Assembly (NCBI RefSeq): GCF_013386115.1
Contig: NZ_JACAOR010000001.1
Coordinates: forward strand, 1,062,440 to 1,126,439
Origin: Pseudomonas gingeri
GTDB lineage: Bacteria > Pseudomonadota > Gammaproteobacteria > Pseudomonadales > Pseudomonadaceae
Direction: 5' to 3'
DNA: 64,000 nt
Below the pieces are notes generated by a model, which was given only the letters and a program-made list of their open reading frames with translations, made no database searches and was not told the DNA's origin. The position numbers and the translations under genes are program-made. How positions within the stretch are numbered: position 1 is the stretch's first letter; each line of letters starts with the position of its first letter. This document shows, one piece after another, positions 35,998 to 45,471 of the stretch.

Positions 35998-37323
35998 ATG
36001 ACCAAGGCAAAACTGAGCCTCGCCTGGCAGATCGTGATCGGTCTGATCCTGGGCATCGCCGTCGGCGCGCTACTCCATCACGCAGGCAGCGACAAGGCCT
36101 GGTGGATCGGCACGATCCTGCAACCGGCGGGCGACCTGTTTATCCGCCTGATCAAGATGATCGTCATCCCGATCGTCATTTCCTCGCTGATCGTCGGCAT
36201 CGCCGGGGTCGGCGACGGCAAGAAGCTCGGGCGCATCGGCTTCAAGACCATGGTCTATTTCGAGGTCATCACCACCCTGGCTATCATTGTCGGGCTGGTC
36301 CTGGCCAACCTGTTCCAGCCGGGCCATGGCATCGACATGAGCCTGCTGGGCACCACCGATATCTCGCAGTACGAGAAGACCACCAACGAGGTCCAGGCCA
36401 ACCACGCCTTTATCACCACCCTGCTGAACCTGGTGCCGTCCAATGTCTTCGCGGCCATCGTGCGCGGCGACATGTTGCCGATCATCTTTTTCTCGGTGAT
36501 GTTCGGCCTGGGCCTGTCGAGCCTCAAGGACGAGTTGCGCCTGCCGCTGGTGAGTGTACTGGAAGGGGTTTCCCAGAGCATGTTCAAGGTCACCCACATG
36601 ATCATGCGTTATGCCCCGCTGGGGGTGTTCGCGCTGATTTCGGTGACGGTCGCCAACTTCGGCTTCGCCTCGCTGTGGCCGCTGGCGCGCCTGGTCGGCC
36701 TGGTCTATGCCGCCATCGCCTTTTTCGGCGTGGTGGTGTTCGGCCTGGTGGCCCGCGCCTGCGGCTTCTCGGTATTCAAGCTGATGCGGATCCTCAAGGC
36801 CGAGATGATCCTCGGCTATTCCACCGCCAGTTCGGAAACCGTGTTGCCACGGATCATCGAGAAGATGGAAGCCTACGGTGCACCGCGGGCCATCAGCCGC
36901 TTCGTGGTGCCGACCGGCTACTCGTTCAACCTCGACGGTTCGACGCTGTACCAGAGCATCGCGGCGGTCTTTATCGCGCAGTTGTACGGCATCGACTTGT
37001 CCCTGGGGCAACAGGTCACCCTGGTGCTGACGCTGATGGTCACGTCCAAGGGTATTGCCGGGGTGCCGGGGGTATCCTTCGTGGTGCTGCTGGCGACACT
37101 GGGCAGCGTCGGGATTCCCCTGGAAGGACTGGCCTTTATCGCCGGTGTCGACCGGATCATGGACATGGCCCGCACCGCCCTGAACATCGTCGGCAATGCC
37201 CTGGCGGTGCTGGTGGTGGCCCGCTGGGAAGGCATGTACGACGATGCCGTTGGCGAGCGCTACTGGAAATCGCTGTCGAAGCCACAACCAGACGACGAGC
37301 AGGCGTTTGTCCCGGTGCGTTAA
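35998..37323 (+). CDS. gltP: Glutamate/aspartate:proton symporter GltP
   Basis: A 441-residue DAACS-family symporter very like E. coli GltP along its length: KLSLAWQIVIGLILGI at the start, MIVIPIVISSLIVGIAGVGD, TDISQYEKTT in the long loop, YSTASSETVLPRI (re-entrant loop), FNLDGSTLYQ and DMARTALNIVGNALAV. It imports glutamate and aspartate with protons. It differs from the DAACS gene at 26.4 kb, which lacks the extended loop. A 225-base gap precedes it and shows no clear operator. Confidence 0.92.
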   Translation: MTKAKLSLAWQIVIGLILGIAVGALLHHAGSDKAWWIGTILQPAGDLFIRLIKMIVIPIVISSLIVGIAGVGDGKKLGRIGFKTMVYFEVITTLAIIVGLVLANLFQPGHGIDMSLLGTTDISQYEKTTNEVQANHAFITTLLNLVPSNVFAAIVRGDMLPIIFFSVMFGLGLSSLKDELRLPLVSVLEGVSQSMFKVTHMIMRYAPLGVFALISVTVANFGFASLWPLARLVGLVYAAIAFFGVVVFGLVARACGFSVFKLMRILKAEMILGYSTASSETVLPRIIEKMEAYGAPRAISRFVVPTGYSFNLDGSTLYQSIAAVFIAQLYGIDLSLGQQVTLVLTLMVTSKGIAGVPGVSFVVLLATLGSVGIPLEGLAFIAGVDRIMDMARTALNIVGNALAVLVVARWEGMYDDAVGERYWKSLSKPQPDDEQAFVPVR

Positions 37324-37372
37324 CGGATAGACTAGGCTCGCCACAGAGGCCTTCGGTGTTCTGACGGGCCCT

Positions 37373-37531
37373 ATCGCCAGCAAGCCGGCTCCTACAAGTT
37401 TTACCCACGACACTATCTTCGTGGTGGAACGCCAGCCTGTAGGAGCCGGCTTGCTGGCTCCTGCAAGTCTTGCCCGTGACACTATCTTCGTGGTGGAACG
37501 CCAGCCTGTAGGAGCCGGCTTGCTGGCGATG
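37373..37531. repeat. REP cluster with a 69-bp tandem duplication
   Basis: Three REP palindromes of the GTAGGAGCCGGCTTGCTGGC type (one inverted at 37373) are present. The last two are part of a 69-base tandem unit: GACACTATCTTCGTGGTGGA starts at 37409 and again at 37478, and each copy runs into a REP. About 1.8 copies are seen. The unit lies between gltP and the AraC-type gene. Confidence 0.8.
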
Positions 37532-37583
37532 GACGTGAACGATGACGCGATCCCCCTGAATGACCACCCTGGAGGTCAATCCC

Positions 37584-38423
37584 ATGGCCCATTTATCGCC
37601 CAAGCTCAGCGGCATGTCGCCCAATGTGTTCCGTTTCGAGATCAGCGAAAGCACCGGCTATGCCCAGGACTGGCACGCCCACGACTGTCATATGCTGCTG
37701 TTGCCGCGTCAGGGCGGGCTGTTCCTGTCGACCGAAAGCACGAGCAACGCGGTGCACGTCTCGCGCCAGGCGTTTTCCCTGGTACCGGCGGACTTCGCCC
37801 ACTCGACCCAGGCCGCCCCCGGCCGGGAAAGACACATCACGCTGTATATCGACTCGAACTACATCGCCCACCATGGGCAGCTCGCCGGCTACGACCGCTT
37901 CGCCACCCAGGCCACGCGCTCCGGGATCTGGCAGGGCAGCGAAGCACTGGACAGCATCCTGCGCCTGCACGACCAGCTCGCCCGGGCCTCGTCCGCCGAA
38001 GCCTTCAATCGCCAGTTGCCGCATCTCAATCACCTGCTGTTCGAGGAATGCGCACGACTGATCGCGCGCCAGCAGCCGACGCTGCAAGGCACCGAGAGCC
38101 ATCGCAACGCCCTGCTGGTGCGCGACATCCAGATGTACGTGCGCGATCACCTGCAGGACAACCTCGATGTCGACACCATCGGCTACCAGTTCCACTTGTC
38201 GCGCCGCCACCTGACCCGTCTGTTCAAGGCCTTTGCCGAGGAAACCCTGGTGGACTTCACCAACCGCACGCGGGTGGAGACCGCCGCCCGGCTGATTTCC
38301 AGCACCTCGCTGTCGATCCTGGAAGTCAGCCTGGCGGTAGGCATCGATTCACCCTCCTACCTGGCCCGCCTGTTCAAGCGTTACCTGGGGCGGGTGCCCA
38401 GCGACCTGCGCAAGCCTCATTGA
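37584..38423 (+). CDS. AraC-family regulator (cupin-type N-domain)
   Basis: A 279-residue AraC-type regulator with an N-terminal cupin-like sensing domain (WHAHDCHMLLLPRQGGLFL) and a C-terminal double helix-turn-helix (IGYQFHLSRRHLTRLFKAF and VSLAVGIDSPSYLARLFKRY). The start at 37584 follows GGAGG by nine bases; an ATG 24 bases earlier overlaps that RBS. It precedes the PhzF-like and Rid genes on the same strand by 99 bases and may control them. Confidence 0.83.
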   Translation: MAHLSPKLSGMSPNVFRFEISESTGYAQDWHAHDCHMLLLPRQGGLFLSTESTSNAVHVSRQAFSLVPADFAHSTQAAPGRERHITLYIDSNYIAHHGQLAGYDRFATQATRSGIWQGSEALDSILRLHDQLARASSAEAFNRQLPHLNHLLFEECARLIARQQPTLQGTESHRNALLVRDIQMYVRDHLQDNLDVDTIGYQFHLSRRHLTRLFKAFAEETLVDFTNRTRVETAARLISSTSLSILEVSLAVGIDSPSYLARLFKRYLGRVPSDLRKPH

Positions 38424-38522
38424 GGCATGGCCCAAATGTCCGCATCGTCGACCCGATCGACCTAGAGCCGTCCCGGCGCCATTGCCACAATCGACCTCGT
38501 CTCCCGTCTTTCGAGGTCTGGT

Positions 38523-39431
38523 ATGAGTGATGTACAGGTTGTAGAAGTGTTCAAGTCCAAGCGTGGCGGCGGCAATCCGGCGCCCATCGTCGTCGATGCC
38601 GAAGGCCTCGCGGCCGAGCAGATGACCGCCATCGCCCGCGCCTACGGTCATGAAAGCGGTTTTGCGTTCAACCCCGAACAACCCGGCGCCAACGACTACC
38701 GCTTCCGCTTTTTCGTCCCGCTGCACGAAATGAACATGTGCGGCCACGCCACCATCGGCACGGTCTGGCTGCTGCACAAGCTCGGCAAGCTGGACCGCAG
38801 CCGGCTGTCCATCGAGACCCTCAGCGGCACCGTGACCGCCCATGTCCAGGACGGCGGACTCGAAGACCCGTTTATCGAGATTTCCCAGCCCTTGGGCACC
38901 GTGGAAACGCTGCAGCGTCCGGAGCTGCGCGGGCAGATCATTGAAGCCATCGGCCTGCAGCCCGCCGATATCCTCGACCTGCCGTTCCTCAACGCCGCCA
39001 CCAGCCGGGTCAAGACCCTGATTCCGGTGAAAAGCCCCGAGTTGCTGGATGCCGCCCGGCCTGACTCGCCACGGATCGAAGCCTTGTGCGAGCTGCTGGA
39101 CTCCACCGGTTTCTACCTGTTCTGCCCGCATCCTGGCGTCGAGCGCCAGTTCGACAGCCGCCAGTTCCCCAAGGCCTCGGGTTACCCCGAAGACGCCGCC
39201 ACCGGCATCGCCGCGACGGCCCTGGCCTTCGGCCTGCTGGAGTACGGCATGATCGAGGCCGGTGAAACGCCGATCCTGGTGCATCAGGGCCGCGCCATGG
39301 GGCGTCCCTCGGATATCTACGTACGCTTCGACCTGGGCCACGGCGGCACCACACCGACCGGCTGTTTTGTCGGCGGCTACAGCGCCTTTGCCACCGAGCA
39401 ACAGCCGGCGGGAGACGTTCATGGCGCCTGA
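38523..39431 (+). CDS. PhzF-family isomerase
   Basis: A 302-residue protein of the PhzF/diaminopimelate-epimerase fold: GGGNPAPIVVDAEGL, the glutamate in YGHESGFAF, PLHEMNMCGHATIGTVWLL and ASGYPEDAATGIAATAL. PhzF proteins isomerise small acids, but most homologues outside phenazine operons have unknown substrates. There are no phenazine genes nearby. It overlaps the following Rid-family gene by 11 bases, so the two are translated together. Confidence 0.85.
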   Translation: MSDVQVVEVFKSKRGGGNPAPIVVDAEGLAAEQMTAIARAYGHESGFAFNPEQPGANDYRFRFFVPLHEMNMCGHATIGTVWLLHKLGKLDRSRLSIETLSGTVTAHVQDGGLEDPFIEISQPLGTVETLQRPELRGQIIEAIGLQPADILDLPFLNAATSRVKTLIPVKSPELLDAARPDSPRIEALCELLDSTGFYLFCPHPGVERQFDSRQFPKASGYPEDAATGIAATALAFGLLEYGMIEAGETPILVHQGRAMGRPSDIYVRFDLGHGGTTPTGCFVGGYSAFATEQQPAGDVHGA

Positions 39432-39933
39432 TCCGAAGCCCCAGTGGCTGCCGTTCAGTGACCTCCTGCCGCCGTTCAAGGCCCGGCTGGAGGCACTCTA
39501 CCCCGATCCGCCGCAGCGTTTCGTGGCCCCCCTGCACTTCCAGCTGGGCCTGCGCGAGGGCAACCTGCTGTGGGTGTCCGGCCAGGTGCCGCGCTACAAC
39601 GAGGAAATCCGCCATACCGGGATCGTCGGCCAGCAACTGTCGATCGAGCAGGCCCGGGAAGCGGCGCGCCTGTGCCTGGCGAACTTCCTGTCGATTGTCG
39701 CGGCGGCCTGTGACGGTGACCTGGAACGGGTCGGGCAGGTGGTGCGGATCACCGGTTACGTGCGTGCCCAGGCCGAGTTCGGTGCCCAGTCCGAGGTGAT
39801 CAATGCCGCTTCCGAGGTGCTGACCCAGGTATTCGGCGAGCGCGGCCGGCACGCCCGTTCGGCCATCGGCGTGCATTCCCTGCCCGGTGGCGCGGCAGTC
39901 GAGATCGAGGGGGTGGTGCGCCTGCGGGACTAG
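39421..39933 (+). CDS. Rid-family (YjgF-like) protein
   Basis: A 170-residue protein of the Rid superfamily: GNLLWVSGQVPRYNEEIRHTG, AARLCLANFLSIVAAAC, RITGYVRA and RSAIGVHSLPGGAAVEIEGV. Rid proteins hydrolyse reactive enamine/imine intermediates. This one is longer than RidA because of about 40 extra N-terminal residues. Its overlap with the PhzF gene suggests that the PhzF product or a by-product is an imine or enamine; this is inference. Confidence 0.83.
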   Translation: MAPDPKPQWLPFSDLLPPFKARLEALYPDPPQRFVAPLHFQLGLREGNLLWVSGQVPRYNEEIRHTGIVGQQLSIEQAREAARLCLANFLSIVAAACDGDLERVGQVVRITGYVRAQAEFGAQSEVINAASEVLTQVFGERGRHARSAIGVHSLPGGAAVEIEGVVRLRD

Positions 39934-40053
39934 AGGGCGGCACTGGAGCTTGGCGCCAAGCAGCGCCCGGCATTTTCCTTTACTATCCGAGGACGCGGAC
40001 ATTCGGCCAGGCCGATGCCGCGTATCTCGGTCAGGAAAAGGGCAGACAGGGCC

Positions 40054-40881
40054 ATGGGCAAGCAAACGCCGAATGTCGACTGGGTGCAGCGCGCACCGCA
40101 GTCCAGCCAGATGGAACGCTTCGAAGCGTTCTTTTCCGGGCACGGCTTCACGCTCCACCGCCACGACACCTACGCCATCGGCCGCACCCTGAGCGGCGTG
40201 CAGAGTTTCAAGTATCGCGGCAGCCAGCGTCACAGCCTGCCCGGCGGCACCATGGTGCTGCACCCGGACGAGGTGCACGACGGCGAGGCCGGAACCCGCG
40301 ACGGCTTCAAGTACCGGATGATCTACCTGCAGCCTTCGCTGATCCAGTCGGCCCTCGGCGGCCAGCCCCTGCCCTTCGTGCCCGGCGGGCTGAGTGCCGA
40401 TCCGCGTCTGCGGGTCGCCACCGAAGCCTTGCTGCAGAGCATGGACAACGCCCTCGACCCGCTGGAAGAACAGGATGCGATCTTCGACCTGGCCCAGGCC
40501 CTGAACGCGGTCTGCGGTGCGCCGGGCAAACGTCGCAGCTTCGACTACCAGGCGGCGGAGCGGGCCCGCGAGTTCATTCACAGCGCGCTGGACCGCACCG
40601 TAACCCTCGATGAACTGGCCGAGCACAGCGGTCGCGACCGCTGGAACCTGTGCCGCGACTTCCGCCTGCTGTTCGGCACCAGCCCCTATCGCTACCTGAG
40701 CATGCGCCGGCTGGACCTGGTCCGTTCGCTGCTGGTGCAGGGCCACTCGCTGAGCGAGGCCGCGCTGATGGCCGGGTTCACCGACCAGAGCCACATGACC
40801 CGCCAGTTCCGTACCACCTTCGGCCTGGCCCCGGGACACTGGCAGAAAATGCAGCGACTGGCCGGCAACCCACGCCGCTGA
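40054..40881 (+). CDS. AraC-family regulator
   Basis: A 275-residue AraC-type regulator with an N-terminal cupin-like sensing domain (FTLHRHDTYAIGRTLSGVQSF, PGGTMVLHPDEVHDGEAG) and two C-terminal helix-turn-helix motifs (LAEHSGRDRWNLCRDFRLLF and ALMAGFTDQSHMTRQFRTTF). The start at 40054 is supported by AGGG-type RBS sequence; 40015 is possible. It is followed 79 bases later by a cupin gene. Confidence 0.82.
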   Translation: MGKQTPNVDWVQRAPQSSQMERFEAFFSGHGFTLHRHDTYAIGRTLSGVQSFKYRGSQRHSLPGGTMVLHPDEVHDGEAGTRDGFKYRMIYLQPSLIQSALGGQPLPFVPGGLSADPRLRVATEALLQSMDNALDPLEEQDAIFDLAQALNAVCGAPGKRRSFDYQAAERAREFIHSALDRTVTLDELAEHSGRDRWNLCRDFRLLFGTSPYRYLSMRRLDLVRSLLVQGHSLSEAALMAGFTDQSHMTRQFRTTFGLAPGHWQKMQRLAGNPRR

Positions 40882-40960
40882 GGCGTTGCACGATCGTACA
40901 AGAATCCCCGGGTGGACGGCGCTAGGCTGGCGGTTCGTGATTTCCCCGGAGGCCGGTCCC

Positions 40961-41338
40961 ATGAATACCCCGCAGACACTCGTACCCGTCAACTTCGCCG
41001 AAAAATTCAGCCTGTTCGACGAACAGTGGCAGGCCAAGGTCGTGGCCGAAATGAACGACTATCAGTTCAAGGTGGCCAGGATCGAGGGTGATTTCATCTG
41101 GCATGCCCATGCCGACACCGATGAAACCTTTATCGTCCTGGAGGGCCTGTTGCGCATCGACTTTCGTGATCGCCAGGTCATGCTCGGACAGGGGGAGATG
41201 CTGGTGGTGCCCAAGGGAGTCGAGCACAAGCCGTATGCGGAAAAGGAAGTGAAGTTGCTGCTGGTGGAACCCCGTGGGGTACTGAACACCGGCGCCGAAG
41301 TGGGCGAGCGCACGGCGGCCAACGACGTATGGATCTGA
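40961..41338 (+). CDS. Small cupin-domain protein
   Basis: A 125-residue single-domain cupin: motif 1 FIWHAHADTDETFIVLEG and motif 2 GEMLVVPKGVEHKP, with metal-binding His/Glu residues. Cupins of this size may bind a metal and a small ligand, but the function is unknown. It follows an AraC-type regulator gene on the same strand. The start at 40961 was chosen because sequence upstream is not cupin-like. Confidence 0.78.
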   Translation: MNTPQTLVPVNFAEKFSLFDEQWQAKVVAEMNDYQFKVARIEGDFIWHAHADTDETFIVLEGLLRIDFRDRQVMLGQGEMLVVPKGVEHKPYAEKEVKLLLVEPRGVLNTGAEVGERTAANDVWI

Positions 41339-41419
41339 GGCGCCAGGGTTGACGCCGCGGATCATCATCGGTCGACGGCTTGCGGGGCGGATTCAAGTCC
41401 GCGCCCGCAGGCCGTTGGC

Positions 41420-42616
41420 TCAGGCCTGGATCACGTTGGGGATAACCACGTCCGGGCTGGTGTCCGCCTCGTAGTCCACGCCTTCGATACCGAAGCCGAA
41501 CAGACGCAGGAACTCGGCCTTGTAGCCGGCGAAGTCGGTCAGTTCATTGAGGTTGTCGGTGGTCACCTGGTCCCACAGCTTGCCGACCAGATCCTGCACT
41601 TCAGGCGCCAGTTCCTTGTAGTCGGCACGCAGGCGACCGTCTTCGTCGAGAATCGGCGTCGGCGAGTACAGGCTGTCCTTGTACAGGCCATAGACCTGCT
41701 CGATGCAGCCTTCGTGGACGCCCTGCTCCTTCATCACCTTGAACAGCAGCGACAGGTACAGCGGCATGATCGGGATCGCCGAGCTGGCCTGGGTCACCAC
41801 GGCCTTGAGTACCGATACCCGTGCGTCGCCGCCCTTGGCCGCCAGACGCTCGCGAATCTTCAGGACCTTCTGGTCCAGGTCCTTCTTGGCCGCGCCAATG
41901 GAACCGTTCCAGTAGATGTCGTGGGTCAGCTTTTCGCCCAGGTAGGTGAAGGCGGTGGTTTTTGCGCCGTCAGCCAGCACGCCGGCTTCGTCCAGGGCAT
42001 CGATCCACAGTTGCCAGTCTTCGCCACCCATGACCTTGACGGTGCCGTCGATTTCTTCCTGGGTCGCCTGCTCCAGGGTGGTCTCGACAACCACTTCCTT
42101 GTCAGTATTCAGGCCACGCTGGGTGATCGACTTGCCGATCGGCTTGAGTGTCGAGCTGTAGACTTCGCCGGTCTTCGGGTCGGTACGGCGTGGTGCCGCC
42201 AGGCTGTAGACCACCAGGTCGATCTTGCCCAGGTCGCGCTTGATGGTTTCGATGGTCAGGCGCTTGACCTCGTCGGAGAAGGCGTCGCCATTGATACTCT
42301 TGGCGTACAGGCCCTCGGCGTCGGCGAACTTGTGGAACGCCGCGCTGTTGTACCAGCCGGCGGTGCCGAGCTTGCCTTCATCGCCTTCACGCTCGAAGAA
42401 CACCCCGAGGGTCTTTGCGCCGCAACCGAACGCGGCGGTAATGCGTGCGGCCAGGCCATAGCCGGTGGAGGCGCCGAGCACCAGGACGTTCTTCGGTCCA
42501 TCATTGACCGGGCCTTGCTGGGTGACGTAGTCAATCTGTTGCTTGACGTTGGCTTCGCAGCCCACCGGATGGGTGGTCACACAGATAAAGCCACGAACGC
42601 GTGGTTTGATGATCAT
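41420..42616 (-). CDS. fabV: Enoyl-ACP reductase FabV
   Basis: A 398-residue FabV-type trans-2-enoyl reductase: [20 protein letters not shown] start, [16 protein letters not shown] nucleotide-binding motif near residue 45, and the Tyr-x8-Lys active site in [15 protein letters not shown] near residue 236. It reduces enoyl-ACP with NADH in fatty-acid elongation. FabV is known to give intrinsic triclosan insensitivity in pseudomonads. It stands alone and is divergent from the GGDEF gene. Confidence 0.95.
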   Translation of the reverse strand: MIIKPRVRGFICVTTHPVGCEANVKQQIDYVTQQGPVNDGPKNVLVLGASTGYGLAARITAAFGCGAKTLGVFFEREGDEGKLGTAGWYNSAAFHKFADAEGLYAKSINGDAFSDEVKRLTIETIKRDLGKIDLVVYSLAAPRRTDPKTGEVYSSTLKPIGKSITQRGLNTDKEVVVETTLEQATQEEIDGTVKVMGGEDWQLWIDALDEAGVLADGAKTTAFTYLGEKLTHDIYWNGSIGAAKKDLDQKVLKIRERLAAKGGDARVSVLKAVVTQASSAIPIMPLYLSLLFKVMKEQGVHEGCIEQVYGLYKDSLYSPTPILDEDGRLRADYKELAPEVQDLVGKLWDQVTTDNLNELTDFAGYKAEFLRLFGFGIEGVDYEADTSPDVVIPNVIQA

Positions 42617-42833
42617 AAGGTCCCCTTTTCTCTTAGGCCGATATCGACACTGACGATTGCAGCGTCGCGGATTCTAGTCATAGACGTTCAAAAAGCCGAT
42701 GCGTCACTGCTTTTACAACACAGGCCCGCGCGGGGAAAGCAAAATCCCTTGCCTTGCATCGCCTGGATCTTGATTCCGCGCCGTGTGCGCAACATTCTAG
42801 CGCCCATCTCCGCCAGCGAAGCCTGACCCGACC

Positions 42834-43778
42834 ATGAGCGCCACGCCTTCCGCCGAAACCGATAGTGACGTGTACAAGACCCTGCTTGAATCCACCAAGG
42901 CGATTCCCTGGCGAATCGACTGGCGGACCATGACCTTCAGCTATATCGGCCCGCAGATCGAGACCTTGCTGGGCTGGACCCCGGACAGCTGGGTCGGGGT
43001 CGATGATTGGGTGGCACGCATGCACCCGGATGATCGCGAATATGTGGTGAACTTCTGTGTGTCGCAATCCAAGGCCGGCGTCGACCACGAAGCCGATTAT
43101 CGCGCGCTGACCAGCGGCGGCGACTACGTGTGGATCCGTGACGTGGTGCATGTGGTGCGCAAGGACGGCGAAGTCGAGGCGCTGATCGGCTTCATGTTCG
43201 ATATCAGCGAGCGCAAGAAGACCGAAGAACACCTGATCCGCCTGCAGAAGCAATTGGAGGAATACTCGTTCCAGGACGGCCTGACTGGCATCGCCAACCG
43301 CCGCATGTTCGACACCGTGCTCGCCCGCGAGTGGGAGTATGCCCAGAACAACCAGTTGCCGCTGTCGCTGATCATCCTCGATATCGATTTCTTCAAGCAG
43401 TACAACGACCACTACGGGCATATCAAGGGTGACGAAGCCCTGCGCCAGGTGGCACAGACACTGTCCTTGGCGACCAATCGACCACGGGACTTCATTGCCC
43501 GGATCGGCGGCGAGGAGTTCATCTGGCTGTTGCCGGAAACGCCGGCGGACAAGGCCCGGCAAGTGGCGGAGAAATGCCTGCAACTGGTGCGCCAGCAGCA
43601 GATCGAGCACGAGAAGTCAGCGGTTTCCGGGCTGTTGAGCCTCAGCCTCGGGGTGGGCACCATCCGCCCCGCGGTCGATGAGGCGGCACTGAGCTTTGTC
43701 GAGAAGGTCGACGAACTGCTGTACCGGGTCAAGCGCAACGGCCGGATGGGTGCCGAGTACGGCAATTTCAGCGACTGA
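42834..43778 (+). CDS. PAS-GGDEF diguanylate cyclase
   Basis: A 314-residue protein with an N-terminal PAS domain (about residues 15-130; FSYIGPQIETLLGWTPDSWVG, MHPDDREYVV), a short coiled linker and a GGDEF domain (about 150-310). The active-site signature is GGEEF, and an inhibitory-site RPRD lies five residues before it. It should make c-di-GMP and be subject to product inhibition. No membrane segment is present, so it is cytosolic. The PAS ligand is unknown. Confidence 0.88.
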   Translation: MSATPSAETDSDVYKTLLESTKAIPWRIDWRTMTFSYIGPQIETLLGWTPDSWVGVDDWVARMHPDDREYVVNFCVSQSKAGVDHEADYRALTSGGDYVWIRDVVHVVRKDGEVEALIGFMFDISERKKTEEHLIRLQKQLEEYSFQDGLTGIANRRMFDTVLAREWEYAQNNQLPLSLIILDIDFFKQYNDHYGHIKGDEALRQVAQTLSLATNRPRDFIARIGGEEFIWLLPETPADKARQVAEKCLQLVRQQQIEHEKSAVSGLLSLSLGVGTIRPAVDEAALSFVEKVDELLYRVKRNGRMGAEYGNFSD

Positions 43779-43803
43779 CGAGCATGCCCGGAATGCAGAA
43801 CAT

Positions 43804-43829
43804 GTAGGAGCCGGCTTGCCGGCTCCTGC
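43804..43829. repeat. REP palindrome
   Basis: GTAGGAGCCGGC-TTGCCGGCTCCTGC forms a perfect-looking hairpin between the GGDEF gene and the convergent porin gene. It belongs to the same class as the repeats near 37.4 and 60.0 kb and may act as a transcription stop. Confidence 0.65.
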
Positions 43830-43872
43830 AGGGACGTGTCGGGCGCGCCAGCGGTGCGCGCCCGTCAATCCA

Positions 43873-45213
43873 TCACAGAATGGAGATCGGATAGTCGAGG
43901 ATCAGGCGGAACTCCTTCACGTCGCCCTCGGCCTGGTCGTTATTGGCGGTATGCCAGGCCTGGCGCATGCGCACCGAGAGATCCTTGAGCGGCCCGGCCT
44001 GGACGATGTACTTGGCTTCCAGGTTGGTTTCGTGATGGCTACCGTCCTCACCGTACTGGTAGTTGCGATACGGGCTGTCGGCGGCCATCTTCGTACCGTC
44101 GATATCATCGCCGTAGACATAACGGACCATGAAACTCAGGCCCGGCACACCGTAGCTGGCCATGTTCAGGTCATAACGTCCCTGCCAGGACTTTTCCCCC
44201 GGACCGTTGAAGTCCGAATACTGCACGGAGTTGGCAAGGAAGATCGAATCGCCCGTATCGCCAGGGCCGTTAGTGCCAAAGGCCACATAATCGAAAGGTG
44301 TATTGCCATGCACTTTCTGATAGGCCACGGTCACTGTATGGGCCGTCAGGAAAGTATAAGCGGCCGCCAGCGACCAGGTGGTGTTATTGATACTGCCGGC
44401 CTTGGCCTGGCCTTCGTCATTGGTGCGGTAGATATTGAAATCGAAGTTCAGCGAGTTGCCTTCGGAGAATGGCAGGGTGTAGTTGGCGTTCGCGTAGTAC
44501 TGGCGCCAGATATCTTCCAGTTCGGAGCCGTAGAGACTGAACAGCAGATTGTCATTGACCGTGTACTTGCCGCCGACATAATCGATGCTCTTGGCGGCTA
44601 TATTGGCGTAGGAAGCAAACAGGTCATGGTCGTGGTTGGTGGTGACCGGACCATTGCCTCCGGTGAAGTGCCCGGCGTCCAGGTCCAGCCCGGCGATCTC
44701 GCTGCTCAGCAGGTTGAAGCCGGTGGCGGTCTGCGGCATCAGGCGCGTGCCGCCGGCGGCGAACACCGGCGCGGTGGGTTGCAGGTCGCCGAAACGCAAT
44801 TCGGTCTTGGAGATCCGCACCTTGAGTGCGCCACCCGCCGTACCGTAGTCATCTTCCGGCGAACCGTCGCGTCGTACCGGCAGGTTGCCCGTGCCAGAGG
44901 TCCCGGCGCCCCCGTCGAGCTTGATGCCCCAGAAGCCGTAGGCGTCCACGCCAAAGCCGACCGTGCCCTGGGTGAAGCCGGAACTGAAGTTGCCGAGCAC
45001 GCCCTGGGTCCAGTCCTTGCGGTCCGCGTTGCCGTTCTTGCGATCGCTGTTGTAGTAGTAGTTCTTGAGATGAAGATTGAGGCTGCTGTCTTCCACCAAC
45101 CCCTTGCTATCGGCCTGATCGCTGACCGCGGCGGCGCTCGCCATCTGGCTCAGCCCCAGTGAAACCGCCAGTGTGACCAGGTTCCATTTTGCCGACTTGA
45201 TTGCGCTCCTCAT
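43873..45213 (-). CDS. OprD-family outer-membrane porin
   Basis: A 446-residue OprD-type specific porin: signal peptide with core LVTLAVSLGLSQMASAAA, then LVEDSSLNLHLKNYYYNSDR, WTQGVLGNFSSGFTQGTVGFGVDAYGFWGIKLDG in the early strands, and a C-terminal strand ending in LILDYPISIL. OprD porins admit amino acids or other carboxylates. The start at 45213 has AAGGGGAAG upstream. It faces a 517-base, partly AT-rich intergenic island. Substrate not assignable. Confidence 0.9.
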   Translation of the reverse strand: MRSAIKSAKWNLVTLAVSLGLSQMASAAAVSDQADSKGLVEDSSLNLHLKNYYYNSDRKNGNADRKDWTQGVLGNFSSGFTQGTVGFGVDAYGFWGIKLDGGAGTSGTGNLPVRRDGSPEDDYGTAGGALKVRISKTELRFGDLQPTAPVFAAGGTRLMPQTATGFNLLSSEIAGLDLDAGHFTGGNGPVTTNHDHDLFASYANIAAKSIDYVGGKYTVNDNLLFSLYGSELEDIWRQYYANANYTLPFSEGNSLNFDFNIYRTNDEGQAKAGSINNTTWSLAAAYTFLTAHTVTVAYQKVHGNTPFDYVAFGTNGPGDTGDSIFLANSVQYSDFNGPGEKSWQGRYDLNMASYGVPGLSFMVRYVYGDDIDGTKMAADSPYRNYQYGEDGSHHETNLEAKYIVQAGPLKDLSVRMRQAWHTANNDQAEGDVKEFRLILDYPISIL

Positions 45214-45429
45214 TACACTTCCCCTTGGTTCTATCAATAAGGCATCCAGCGCCAACCGTGGGCTGCGCAAGAAGGTTGCGGGTCCGGGCGGATGGTCGAA
45301 GGAAACCGGGTAATGGCAGGCGAGCTAATACAGCGATGTCGTGCTCGATGGTCACGACGCAATGACAGGCTCATGCCCTTCTTGTTGTATCGGGTGCTCC
45401 CCGAGTGGCGATTTTTTAGCATGAGCGCC

Positions 45430-45471
45430 GATACAATCCGGCAGGTTTGTATCAATAGTGACTATTGATAC
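45430..45471. promoter_or_regulatory. Nested palindromes with repeated TTGTATC words
   Basis: Two overlapping dyads are seen: GATACAA-N10-TTGTATC (45430-45453) and the perfect GTATCAATAG-TGA-CTATTGATAC (45449-45471). A further TTGTATC is at 45385-45391. This density of related half sites upstream of both the porin gene (minus) and the AT-rich island (plus) suggests a regulator binding array. The regulator is not encoded next door. The second dyad could also be an RNA hairpin. Confidence 0.55.

Noticed and set aside
41370..41415. GC-rich hairpin after fabV
   Set aside because: A stem TGCGGG...CCCGCA is present but there is no T-run on either strand, so I did not call a terminator.
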